Source: Gammaproteobacteria bacterium
GTDB lineage: Bacteria > Pseudomonadota > Gammaproteobacteria > SG8-11
DNA: 64,000 nucleotides
Assembly (NCBI GenBank): GCA_024641505.1
Contig: JAHECY010000001.1
Span: forward strand, 124,001-188,000
Direction: 5' to 3'
Below, piece after piece: positions 35,541-44,049 of the stretch; positions within the stretch are counted from its first letter, which is position 1; every line of letters starts with the position of its first letter. Below the pieces are notes generated by a model. The model was not told the DNA's origin, did not search any database, and was given only the letters and a program-made list of their open reading frames with translations. Position numbers and translations under genes: made by a program.

Positions 35541-36305
35541 TTGAAACTGGAAGCGTTGTTATTCGATGTTGACGGAACGTTGGCGGACACCGAACGTGAT
35601 GGTCACCGCGTAGCTTTTAATAAAGCATTTAAGGAATTGCACTTGGATTGGGAGTGGAGTGTTTCCCTCTACGGGAAACTCCTGTCGGTTACTGGTGGTA
35701 AGGAACGAATACGCTATTATTTGCGGGAATATCATCAAACCTTCTCGGCACCCGGGAATTTGTCGGAATTCATTGCGGCTATCCATGCCCGTAAAACCGA
35801 GATATATACCACGATGCTGGAACAGGGCGGCATTCCCTTGCGCCCTGGTGTTCGGCGGTTACTCGCGGAAGCGCGTACTCGTGGCTATCGACTGGCCATC
35901 GCGACCACGACCACGCCGGCCAACGTACTGGCTTTGCTCGAGCATGCCCTGGCGCCGGGATCCGCAGCCTGGTTTGAGGTGATTGCGGCGGGAGATATTG
36001 TGCCGGCAAAAAAACCCGCTCCGGATATCTATACTTATGCGTTGGAAAAGCTGGGCCTTGCCGCTCAACAGTGCATTGCTTTTGAGGATTCCGCTAATGG
36101 CATCAGGTCGTCCATGGATGCGGGTTTAAAAACTATTGTGACCGTTAATGATTATACCCGGCATGATGATTTCGATGCGGCCGCACTCGTTCTTGATCAT
36201 CTGGGTGAACCGGATATGCCGTGCACCGTGGTCATGGGGAGGCAATTTGAGCCGCGTTATGTGGATATGAACGTAGTAGAAAAAGTATTTCACGATGAAT
36301 TCTAA
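35541..36305 (+). CDS. HAD-family phosphatase, CbbY type
   Basis: Haloacid-dehalogenase hydrolase of 254 residues with a cap domain. Motif I is LLFDVDGTLADTE, motif II is in LAIATTTTP, motif III is the Lys of KKPAPDIY, and motif IV is FEDSANGIRS. CbbY proteins act on sugar phosphates such as xylulose-1,5-bisphosphate and often occur with Calvin-cycle genes, but no such genes are near here. A TTG at 35541 with GAGGAATAAA before it gives LKLEALLFDVDGT, the usual start and length; ATG 35466 is the alternative. The exact substrate is unknown. Confidence 0.88.
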   Translation: MKLEALLFDVDGTLADTERDGHRVAFNKAFKELHLDWEWSVSLYGKLLSVTGGKERIRYYLREYHQTFSAPGNLSEFIAAIHARKTEIYTTMLEQGGIPLRPGVRRLLAEARTRGYRLAIATTTTPANVLALLEHALAPGSAAWFEVIAAGDIVPAKKPAPDIYTYALEKLGLAAQQCIAFEDSANGIRSSMDAGLKTIVTVNDYTRHDDFDAAALVLDHLGEPDMPCTVVMGRQFEPRYVDMNVVEKVFHDEF

Positions 36306-37473
36306 CGGCAACGCGCCGCACCCTTTGGCGTCACGGATGCAGGGCATAGAACCGTTTCATGTCATGGACGTATTGGCCCGGGCGCGCCAGTTGGAAAACC
36401 AGGGCGTCGACGTGGTACACATGGAAATTGGTGAGCCGGATTTTGATACACCGTCGCCGATCATCGAGGCCGGTATCAGGGCATTGCAGGACGGACACAC
36501 GCATTACACGCCTGCTTTGGGGTTGTGGGAGTTGCGCCAGGCGATTGCGGCGTTCTACCGGCAGCGTTTCGCGGTCACGGTAGACCCGCAATGCATCGTC
36601 ATTACCCCGGGCGCATCGGGTGCCTTACTGCTGGCGCTGGGGGTGATAGCTGACCGGGATCAAAAAATTCTGATGGCGGATCCCGGCTACCCATGCAACC
36701 GGCACTTCGTGCGTTTTCTCGAAGGAAAAGCCTCCAGTATTCCAGTTTCCGCTAACGAGCGCTATCAGCTAACCGCGGATTTAGTGGCGCGTTACTGGGA
36801 TTCGGATACCGTCGCCGCATTGATTGCGACTCCTGCTAATCCCACCGGCGGCGTCGTATCGGGTCCGCAGATGGCGGCCATGGCGCAAGTCGCGCGCGAA
36901 CGTGGTGGCGTACTACTGGTGGATGAGATCTATCAGGGTTTGGTCTACGACCAGCAAAGCGTGAGCGCTCTGGCATGGGCGAATGATGTATTCGTGATTA
37001 ACAGCTTTTCAAAATATTTTTGCATGACCGGATGGCGCCTGGGCTGGTTGGTCGTTCCAGAGGCCTATCTCGATCCAATTAACAAGCTGGCACAAAATAT
37101 TTTCCTGGCAGCATCAACGCCGGCGCAATACGCGGCTCTGGCAGCGTTTGCACCGGAGACCATATCACTCCTGGAGCAGCGTCGCCGCGAATTCCAGGAG
37201 CGACGTGATTTTCTGCTGCCGGCGCTGCGTGCACTGGGATTCAAAGTGCCGGTAATACCCGATGGTGCGTTCTATCTATATGCGGATGCCGCGGATCTGA
37301 CCGATGACAGCTATCGTTTCGCCGTGGAATTGCTGAATACGGCGGGTGTGGCAATTACTCCCGGCATTGATTTTGGTACTCATAAAGCCAAGACGCACGT
37401 GCGCTTCGCTTACACAACTTCACTGGCCAGGCTGCACGAAGGTGTAGAACGCATTGCTCGATTTCTAAGTTGA
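36295..37473 (+). CDS. Class I/II pyridoxal-phosphate aminotransferase
   Basis: Fold-type I aminotransferase of 392 residues, close to aspartate/alanine transaminase-like enzymes. Recognisable are HMEIGEPDFDTP, the ATPANPTGGV loop, the YQGLVYD stretch, and the Schiff-base Lys in NSFSKYFCMTGWRLGW. The start overlaps the HAD gene by 11 bases, so the two are probably co-expressed. The amino-acid substrate cannot be read from the sequence. Confidence 0.92.
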   Translation: MNSNGNAPHPLASRMQGIEPFHVMDVLARARQLENQGVDVVHMEIGEPDFDTPSPIIEAGIRALQDGHTHYTPALGLWELRQAIAAFYRQRFAVTVDPQCIVITPGASGALLLALGVIADRDQKILMADPGYPCNRHFVRFLEGKASSIPVSANERYQLTADLVARYWDSDTVAALIATPANPTGGVVSGPQMAAMAQVARERGGVLLVDEIYQGLVYDQQSVSALAWANDVFVINSFSKYFCMTGWRLGWLVVPEAYLDPINKLAQNIFLAASTPAQYAALAAFAPETISLLEQRRREFQERRDFLLPALRALGFKVPVIPDGAFYLYADAADLTDDSYRFAVELLNTAGVAITPGIDFGTHKAKTHVRFAYTTSLARLHEGVERIARFLS

Positions 37474-37474
37474 T

Positions 37475-37506
37475 CCACCCACGGGTTCAGGGCGTGGTGG
37501 TTTTTT
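37475..37506 (+). terminator. Rho-independent terminator after the aminotransferase
   Basis: CCACCCACG and CGTGGTGG form a stem around GGTTCAGGG, followed by TTTTTT. It lies two bases after the aminotransferase stop and overlaps the 3' end of the convergent cysZ gene. Confidence 0.75.
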
Positions 37507-38230
37507 GAAATTTCTCAACCCACAGCGCCGTGGCTCCGGCGACGGCGGCGGGTAACACCAGAAAATTGGCGATGGGAATTAACGTCGCTACCGACGTGGC
37601 GAAGCCAAATCCCATGGTTTGGAGCCGTCGCTCAGACATTTTTTTCTTGTTGTCCGGAAACTTAAAGCCGTGATTGGCCATCGGGTAATCCATGTATTCC
37701 AGGGAAAGGCTCCAAGCGGTATATAAGATCCAAAGAAAAGGCGCGACAATCTGTACCATAGGAATGACAAAAAGCACCATTAAAACGCACGTCCACATCG
37801 CCAGATAAAGAAATTTTTTGATCTCCATGGCGACGCCGGGGATGAAATCCGCCAGGGCTTTTTTCCAGCCACCGGCTTGTTCGGGTTTGCGGCCGGTGAG
37901 GTATTCTTCGACCGCTTCCGCCAACAGGCTATTAAAAGGTCCGCTGAATATATTTGCCGCCAGTGAAAAGGTGTAAAACGTCACCAGCAATGCGGTGACC
38001 AGAAACAAAATCCAGAATAACCAACTTAACCAGGCAAGCCAGTCGGGTAGCGCGGGCTGAATTTGCTGCACAAAAGTGTCGAAGTAGCGCATGCCAACGG
38101 CAATCACGCTGGAAAAAAAAGCGATATTAATCAGAAGCGGTATGACGACATAGGCGCGTATCCCCGGTTTGGTGATCAGGGAAAAGCCGCGCACTAAATA
38201 CCAGGCGCCGGAAACAGGATTCGTAATCAT
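37487..38230 (-). CDS. cysZ: Sulfate transporter CysZ family protein
   Basis: Membrane protein of 247 residues of the CysZ/EI24 family; CysZ brings sulfate into the cell for cysteine synthesis. Membrane segments include YVVIPLLINIAFFSSVIAVG, LSWLFWILFLVTALLVTFY and the central LAMWTCVLMVLFVIPMVQIVAPFLWILYTA, with the family motif SGPFNSLLAEAVEEYLTG. It is convergent with the aminotransferase gene. No other sulfate assimilation gene is nearby. Confidence 0.9.
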   Translation of the reverse strand: MITNPVSGAWYLVRGFSLITKPGIRAYVVIPLLINIAFFSSVIAVGMRYFDTFVQQIQPALPDWLAWLSWLFWILFLVTALLVTFYTFSLAANIFSGPFNSLLAEAVEEYLTGRKPEQAGGWKKALADFIPGVAMEIKKFLYLAMWTCVLMVLFVIPMVQIVAPFLWILYTAWSLSLEYMDYPMANHGFKFPDNKKKMSERRLQTMGFGFATSVATLIPIANFLVLPAAVAGATALWVEKFQKTTTP

Positions 38231-38486
38231 GGACTACCTCTACTCTATGGGGGGGAAGCATAACATAAATCGGATATGCGGTAAGCTCAGGAGTTTGTTA
38301 CGAATCTGGAATGAACATTGGTAAATGTCGCCGTCGCTGAGTGCATTATTACCGCGGTTCCATCACCTTGCGACGGTAACTGCCTTGGGTAATTGTTCAC
38401 AAACGATTTGCTGTATTTGTAACCGACTTCCGGCGCAAGCGGGACTATTCTGGCAACCATGTCGAAGCTACCCTGGAGAAACCGCT

Positions 38487-38819
38487 ATGAAAATACCTAT
38501 TCGAGTACCATGCCTGATTGCTCTGATCTTCAGTCTCAGCGCGTTACAAAGTCCCGTCTGGGCGTATAACGCCAATCCTGCCTATGAATGGATTATGCAA
38601 CAATTATTCAGTCCGGACGCGGAACAACTGTATCGGGAGCAACACGGTTTGGTGTTTATCTATGCCGGGCTCACGGACCAGGACGTAGAGAATGCCCTGG
38701 ACCAGAATTTTGATCGCATTGAAGCGATGATGTTCGTGGCGACGATACACACGGATGCCGATGGTAATGTACTGCGGGATGCGGACACTGGAGCCGTGGA
38801 AACGGATGGCGGTTGTTAA
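38487..38819 (+). CDS. Small exported protein, unknown
   Basis: Unrecognised protein of 110 residues. A signal peptide is clear (MKIPIRVPCLIALIFSLSAL, then PVWA with cleavage before YNANPAY). The mature part is acidic, with a helix-like region rich in Glu, Gln and Asp and an end in GGC. The frame is open further upstream but ATG 38487 has TGGAGA before it and puts the signal peptide first. The similar leader CCTGGAGAAACC recurs before the next gene. It stands alone between cysZ and another small exported protein. Confidence 0.65.
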   Translation: MKIPIRVPCLIALIFSLSALQSPVWAYNANPAYEWIMQQLFSPDAEQLYREQHGLVFIYAGLTDQDVENALDQNFDRIEAMMFVATIHTDADGNVLRDADTGAVETDGGC

Positions 38820-39025
38820 ACGGCAAAACGTCGCCCTCACGGACGTTGCGGGCGCCAGTTAATTACCGTAATATAAAGGTGGTAATGTGCTTATCTTGAG
38901 TGCTGCTGTACATGGACTGTCCCTGGTGACTTGTCGGGCGATCTGGCTACAATATCAGCTTATGGCAGTTTAATGCCGCTGTTGGAAGCTTGCCCTGATC
39001 CCTGGAGAAACCACTGGAGGTGCGA

Positions 39026-39601
39026 ATGCTGTTGCGGATAGGTGTATGCCTTTTACTTTTACTATCTGTTACCACGGTGCGTGCCGGTACCTTTCAGGTG
39101 GGAGGTAGTTATTTCACGCGTGTCAATATCTGGTATGAAAATCCGGATAACATTCCCTCCACCAATTACCATCGGGGGGATATGATCCCGGTGAATTCCA
39201 AGGTCGTCCTGAAACGCTTGGCGAGAAATGTCATAGTCTTTGAAGATGAAGATGGGCAACCTTATACCATCATCCACAACAGCGGTTATGTAAGGATGTC
39301 GACCAAAGAGCTGTTTTCCCGTCTGTTTTCCACTAAAGACACGATGCTGGGTGACGAAAATTACGCCAAGTTCACTGACTTGGAGAAAGAAAATATTATG
39401 AACGGCACTGTCGTCGAGGGCATGAGTAAGGACGCCGTGATCATGGCATACGGCTATCCTCCGACCCATAAAACACCCTCTTTGAGTCGCTCAGTGTGGC
39501 GCTACTGGGACGCACGAGTCGAGCAAATGGTGGTTTATTTCAAAGGCGGTAAAGTGTCTAAAATCGACTATTACTTGCCCGGGCAATTTCTCATTAGGTG
39601 A
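39026..39601 (+). CDS. Exported SmpA/OmlA-like domain protein
   Basis: Protein of 191 residues with a signal peptide (IGVCLLLLLSVTTVRAG). The last part resembles the BamE/SmpA fold: a GMSKDAVIMAYGYPP helix-turn followed by SVWRYWDARVEQMVVYFKGGKVSKIDYY. The N-terminal half (TRVNIWYENPDNIPSTNYHRGDMIP) is not recognised. It lacks a lipobox, unlike true BamE, which is present elsewhere in the window. GGAGG precedes ATG 39026 at good spacing. The function is unknown; an envelope role is likely. Confidence 0.72.
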   Translation: MLLRIGVCLLLLLSVTTVRAGTFQVGGSYFTRVNIWYENPDNIPSTNYHRGDMIPVNSKVVLKRLARNVIVFEDEDGQPYTIIHNSGYVRMSTKELFSRLFSTKDTMLGDENYAKFTDLEKENIMNGTVVEGMSKDAVIMAYGYPPTHKTPSLSRSVWRYWDARVEQMVVYFKGGKVSKIDYYLPGQFLIR

Positions 39602-39794
39602 GGTTTCATCAAGCGCTGCATGGGTACCGCCGGTTTCATGTTTCCGGCCTGATCCGGTCCGTACAGAATTTGCCCAATAATCCTTACTATAATAATTGTT
39701 AGAGTTAAATAATAGTGAAAACAAGCCGCTAACCTTTCGAATCCGTCTTTTGATCCCGCCCTGGTGGTGATGAATAACTGGTCGAGTGCAGCTG

Positions 39795-41630
39795 ATGACC
39801 CTCGCGAAATCGACATGGCTACGGCACGCTTTGGTTGCCCTGTGCGGGGGAGTCCTTGGTGTGTGCCTGGCAACTGTTTACCTGGCAATGGCGGCAACGC
39901 CAATAACCGATATCCCTGTTCCTCTGCAAATCATCCAGGAAGTCACCAGCTTGGCGGCCTTGGGCGAGCGTATTAATGAGGCGCATTTCTGGATATTGCT
40001 GTGCGTAAGCCTAAGTAGTATTGCATTGTGGCTGTTAGTCGTGGGACAACTTGACCCAGCGCTCGCCGGGTGGCGCTACTGGCGCCTGGCACATCCTTGG
40101 CGGTGCGCGCTGCGCGTGTTGGCAAGCGGGGCATTGGTGATGATATTCACGACGCGCTTCCTGTATGTATCACTGGCGGGTGATGGTACACAACCGGTGC
40201 TGAGCGCGGCGATATCGGCATTTATGGTATTTGGTCTGGCGTGGATAATTATTACGCCACGGAGGAGTGACCAAAATCAGCATCACGGCCACATGAAGCG
40301 CTGGCGTACGCTGTTACCTGTATTCTGTTGGGGTGGCGCATATGGCATATTGCTAGTCGTCATGTGTGTTTTGGCCTTTGGTTTCGGATATCACAGTTAC
40401 ATTTCAGTTGTTGCGGAAGCGTTGGATCGTTCAGGTGACATCAGTAGCTTCGTCTTGCAACGTCTGGTGATAGCGCTGACATTGACCGTTGCTGTGTTGT
40501 CTTTAGTCGCCTATAGCGTACTGCCCGCGTTTCGAATCCTGGATGGAGGATGGCGGTATCGTCTCGAGTCGAGCCGTAGTGCGGTAATTGTCATGGCAGC
40601 GATCGCCGGACTGCTGACGATATCAGTACCGATGGTGCCGGCATTCTTTGACTTGAACAAAGCCAGTTTGATCGAGGCCGCGCAACTGGATAAATTATCA
40701 CCGGACAAGCTTGTCCTGGTGCAGTTTTGCGGCGATCTCTTGTGTGAGGATAACGCCGCCACAACACCAAAATCGCCACTAAAAATTCAACCTTGGCCAT
40801 CGCAGTTGAGAGTTATCAGTCAATTTACGAGCGCAGATGTGATGCTGAGTGAGCAAGCGGTACCGTTGTTGCAGGACTTCATCATGAATCGGGCGCAAAG
40901 TAGCGTCTATCGCAAACGGGCGCTGCTCGCCCTGGCCGCGATTTATGAACGGCTTTGGTTGCCATACCAGGAGTTTCATGTCTACGATGAATTGGAACGC
41001 CAGGGGGAGTTGCCCTATGGCCGGGCTTTGGCGCATATTTGGCGTCAGGTTCGCTGGCTGGAACAAAGCGCACCGGTAAATTACTTGACCGTGGAAGATT
41101 TGGATCTGTTGTCGGACCCTAAGCTTTTTGCTATCCAGGGGCGGGTCGCGGCGCGTTTGTCAGAGGTGTGGCGTCGATTTGGCGATGCACATCGGGCAGA
41201 GCAACTGATGACGGTTGCCCGGAATACCGGTTATCAGGCAGCTCAATCCGCGGCGCACTCCGGTGCTGAGGATTTCTCGGTGCGTAATGGCACCATTGTT
41301 GGGCGATTACGGATAGGGTCGGGAACTCCCGCCGGTATACGTATAGCGCTGTTCCATGTGAGCGAACGCGAGGTGCGGGAGAATACCGTTGCCGCCGCCA
41401 CGTTGACGGACAGCACTAATGTGGTCGATAGTATTTTGTTGAGTGATGATGGTGATTTCTCATTCACGAATTTGACCGGGGGGTATTACCATCTGGCTAT
41501 GCTGGCACCTGCCGAATTGTTGTCTGGCGTTAACGATAAGATTACGGATAAGATCCCCGGTATGATCGTGCTGGACGGCGAACAACCGGACGTCGATTTG
41601 GACATCATTTCGATTGGTCAGAAAGAATGA
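39795..41630 (+). CDS. Seven-TM membrane protein with large C-terminal soluble domain, unknown
   Basis: Protein of 611 residues not matching a family I know. About seven membrane helices occupy the first 300 residues (for example HALVALCGGVLGVCLATVYL and WILLCVSLSSIALWLLVVGQ). After these comes a soluble region of about 310 residues with helical, TPR-like stretches, and then a beta-rich end (TIVGRLRIGSGTPAGIRIALF) like a carboxypeptidase-regulatory domain. ATG 39795 is used, with GTG 39786 in frame. It precedes the MoxR-DUF58-transglutaminase operon by 68 bases on the same strand, so a shared role in envelope protein processing is possible. Confidence 0.65.
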   Translation: MTLAKSTWLRHALVALCGGVLGVCLATVYLAMAATPITDIPVPLQIIQEVTSLAALGERINEAHFWILLCVSLSSIALWLLVVGQLDPALAGWRYWRLAHPWRCALRVLASGALVMIFTTRFLYVSLAGDGTQPVLSAAISAFMVFGLAWIIITPRRSDQNQHHGHMKRWRTLLPVFCWGGAYGILLVVMCVLAFGFGYHSYISVVAEALDRSGDISSFVLQRLVIALTLTVAVLSLVAYSVLPAFRILDGGWRYRLESSRSAVIVMAAIAGLLTISVPMVPAFFDLNKASLIEAAQLDKLSPDKLVLVQFCGDLLCEDNAATTPKSPLKIQPWPSQLRVISQFTSADVMLSEQAVPLLQDFIMNRAQSSVYRKRALLALAAIYERLWLPYQEFHVYDELERQGELPYGRALAHIWRQVRWLEQSAPVNYLTVEDLDLLSDPKLFAIQGRVAARLSEVWRRFGDAHRAEQLMTVARNTGYQAAQSAAHSGAEDFSVRNGTIVGRLRIGSGTPAGIRIALFHVSEREVRENTVAAATLTDSTNVVDSILLSDDGDFSFTNLTGGYYHLAMLAPAELLSGVNDKITDKIPGMIVLDGEQPDVDLDIISIGQKE

Positions 41631-41698
41631 GATCGCACTTTCGTTAGTTTATCACTTGGTGTACCTAAAACATATATAATGGGCGATCCGGCATTCCT

Positions 41699-42652
41699 AT
41701 GGATATATCAACCGTTACGACAGGACCCAGGCAAACTTATCAAAGAGTCCTGGATAATCTGTTGTCTGTGATAAAAGGCAAGGAAGACGCTTTGCGTAAA
41801 TTGCTGGCGGCATTCTTTACGGGCCAGCATGTATTGCTGGAAGATGTTCCAGGCACCGGAAAAACCACTTTGGCGAAGGCATTGGCCGCAAGTTTACGTT
41901 GCAGTTTTCAACGCATCCAGTTCACGCCGGATTTGCTGCCCTCGGATATTGTCGGGGTAACTGTTTTCAACCAGCAGAGCCGCGAATTTAATTTTCACCG
42001 CGGCCCGATTTTCGCGCAAGTTTTGTTAACGGACGAAATCAACCGGGCATCACCCAGGACCCAATCCGCGTTGCTTGAGGCGATGGCGGAAAAACAGGTG
42101 AGTGTCGACGGCGTGCGTTATCCATTGGATAATGCGTTTTTTGTCATTGCTACACAAAACCCCCTGGAGTCACATGGCACATATCCGCTGCCGGAAGCGC
42201 AGATGGACAGATTTGGCATGCGTTTTTCTCTTGGTTATGTACCACCAGAACTCGAGGTACAGATGCTCAATGACCAGCAAGGCGACGGTCCATTGGCTGG
42301 TTTGCAGCCATGCGCGGATGGAGACGATCTTGTGGGAATGAAGCGAGCGATCGATCACGTGCATATCAGTGAGGAACTGAAGCGCTATATTGTTGATCTG
42401 GTGGCAGCCACACGCAATAGCCCCGGGATCAGGATCGGTGCCAGTTTTCGCGCTTCCCAAACACTCATGCGGATCAGTAAGGCGCTCGCCTTATTCGATG
42501 ACAGGGATTTCGTGACGCCTGATTTGATTCAGGAAGTTGCGTCCAGCGTTCTGGCGCACCGGTTGTGCCTTGATTCTCAAAGTCGATTCAATGGTGTCAG
42601 CGCAGACCTTGTGGTGCAGGACATATTGCGAAAGATTCCCCCGCCAACGTGA
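41699..42652 (+). CDS. MoxR-family AAA ATPase
   Basis: AAA+ ATPase of 317 residues, thought to act as a chaperone for metal or complex insertion. Walker A is EDVPGTGKTTLAKALA, Walker B is LLTDEINRASPRTQ, and sensor 1 is VIATQNPLESHGTYPLPEAQ. The MoxR-DUF58-transglutaminase order is conserved in gammaproteobacteria. Its stop overlaps the GTG start of the DUF58 gene by three bases, so the two are probably coupled. Confidence 0.95.
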   Translation: MDISTVTTGPRQTYQRVLDNLLSVIKGKEDALRKLLAAFFTGQHVLLEDVPGTGKTTLAKALAASLRCSFQRIQFTPDLLPSDIVGVTVFNQQSREFNFHRGPIFAQVLLTDEINRASPRTQSALLEAMAEKQVSVDGVRYPLDNAFFVIATQNPLESHGTYPLPEAQMDRFGMRFSLGYVPPELEVQMLNDQQGDGPLAGLQPCADGDDLVGMKRAIDHVHISEELKRYIVDLVAATRNSPGIRIGASFRASQTLMRISKALALFDDRDFVTPDLIQEVASSVLAHRLCLDSQSRFNGVSADLVVQDILRKIPPPT

Positions 42653-44049
42653 CGCAGACTCCGGTATCATTGCGTATGAAGAATTTCCAGCGAGTGCATC
42701 GATTGAGCCGCTGGATTTCTCACCGATTGACCATTGCTGGAAAATATGTCGTCGTCGCAATGGTAGTCAGCGGAATATTGGGATTCGATACCACCCGTAA
42801 TTTGAGCTATCAAATTCATGCATTGCTGCTGGCGATCTGTTGCATTGCGTTAGTGAGCGCGCGCTTTAATCGGCCGCGATGCGAATTTCGGCGGAGTGTG
42901 ACGGGCTTGGCCACCGTGGGTGAAGTTCTGCGCTACCAGATCGTAGTCACCAATTGTTCAAATAGAATTCTCACCGATCTCTATTTGGTCGATGAGATTC
43001 AATCTCCATACCCGGATTCTTCACGAGCGATGCGTGAATATCGCGACGATCATCATCAGGAAAACTGGTTTGATCGCAAAGTGGGTTTTCCGCGTTGGCG
43101 CCGATTCATGCGCATGGCCGCAGGAGCTGATTCCGCCGTTGTCGAATCTTTTGATCTCGCTCCGTATCAGACAAAATATCTGGATTTGGAAATTCGACCG
43201 CTTCGCCGTGGAACGCTTCGTTTTTCAAAAATTAATCTAGGGTGTCCCGATCCTTTTGGTTTGTACCGTAGTACGATAACTGCTGTGATGCCGGAGTCTA
43301 TGGTGATTTTGCCGCGAAGGTATGCGGTGCCGGAGTATGCGCTTGGCAACCACAGGCATCACAATCCTGGAGGGGTTGTGTTTGCCTCAGCCGTCGGCGA
43401 ATCCGGGGAGTTTCACAGTTTGCGCGACTACCGTCCAGACGATCCCCTGCGTCATATTCATTGGCGCAGTTGGGCGCGGTTGGGCGTGCCGGTCGTAAAG
43501 ACGTATGAAGATGAATATTTTGTGCGTCATGCCTTGATTTTGGACACCTTTGCTGAAACCACGAATAACATTTTGTTCGAATGCGCGGTCAGCGTGGCTG
43601 CTTCTCTGGTTTGCAGATTGGAAGATCAAGATTCGCTTCTGGATCTGGTGTTTTACTCGAACGAGATTCATCGATTTACCGCCGGTCGTCATGTAGCCAA
43701 TTCGCAGGCTATGCTGGAACTTTTGGCGCTGGTGCAACCGCACACCAAAGAGGAGTTTTCCATTCTTAGTGACAGCGTCAAACACGGCGGCGGTTCACTC
43801 GCCGGTGCTATTTGCGTGTTTCTAGGGTGGGATAAAGCACGTAGTGATCTCGTGCGTTGGTTGGAGATCAGGGGTGTGAAAGTAGTGGTGCTGGTAATTA
43901 GCGTCGATAGTTCAACTGGAGGCGAGTCCGGCTTGCCTGGTACGCCATCGGCAACGGAGTTGATGCCTGCTAGGTTGATTCGGATTTCAGCGAACGATCC
44001 GGTGTCGAGTTTGTCGCGAATTTCTAAAGTGGTTGGGAATGCGCGCTGA
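42649..44049 (+). CDS. DUF58 domain-containing protein
   Basis: Protein of 466 residues. Two hydrophobic segments (around TIAGKYVVVAMVVSGILGF and IHALLLAICCIALVSA) anchor it. The DUF58 core HSLRDYRPDDPLRHIHWRSWARLGVPVVKTYEDEY lies in the second half and is followed by a von Willebrand A-like region. DUF58 proteins nearly always accompany MoxR ATPases; the function is not established. It starts at GTG inside the moxR stop and ends in an ATGA overlap with the transglutaminase gene. Confidence 0.92.
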   Translation: MTQTPVSLRMKNFQRVHRLSRWISHRLTIAGKYVVVAMVVSGILGFDTTRNLSYQIHALLLAICCIALVSARFNRPRCEFRRSVTGLATVGEVLRYQIVVTNCSNRILTDLYLVDEIQSPYPDSSRAMREYRDDHHQENWFDRKVGFPRWRRFMRMAAGADSAVVESFDLAPYQTKYLDLEIRPLRRGTLRFSKINLGCPDPFGLYRSTITAVMPESMVILPRRYAVPEYALGNHRHHNPGGVVFASAVGESGEFHSLRDYRPDDPLRHIHWRSWARLGVPVVKTYEDEYFVRHALILDTFAETTNNILFECAVSVAASLVCRLEDQDSLLDLVFYSNEIHRFTAGRHVANSQAMLELLALVQPHTKEEFSILSDSVKHGGGSLAGAICVFLGWDKARSDLVRWLEIRGVKVVVLVISVDSSTGGESGLPGTPSATELMPARLIRISANDPVSSLSRISKVVGNAR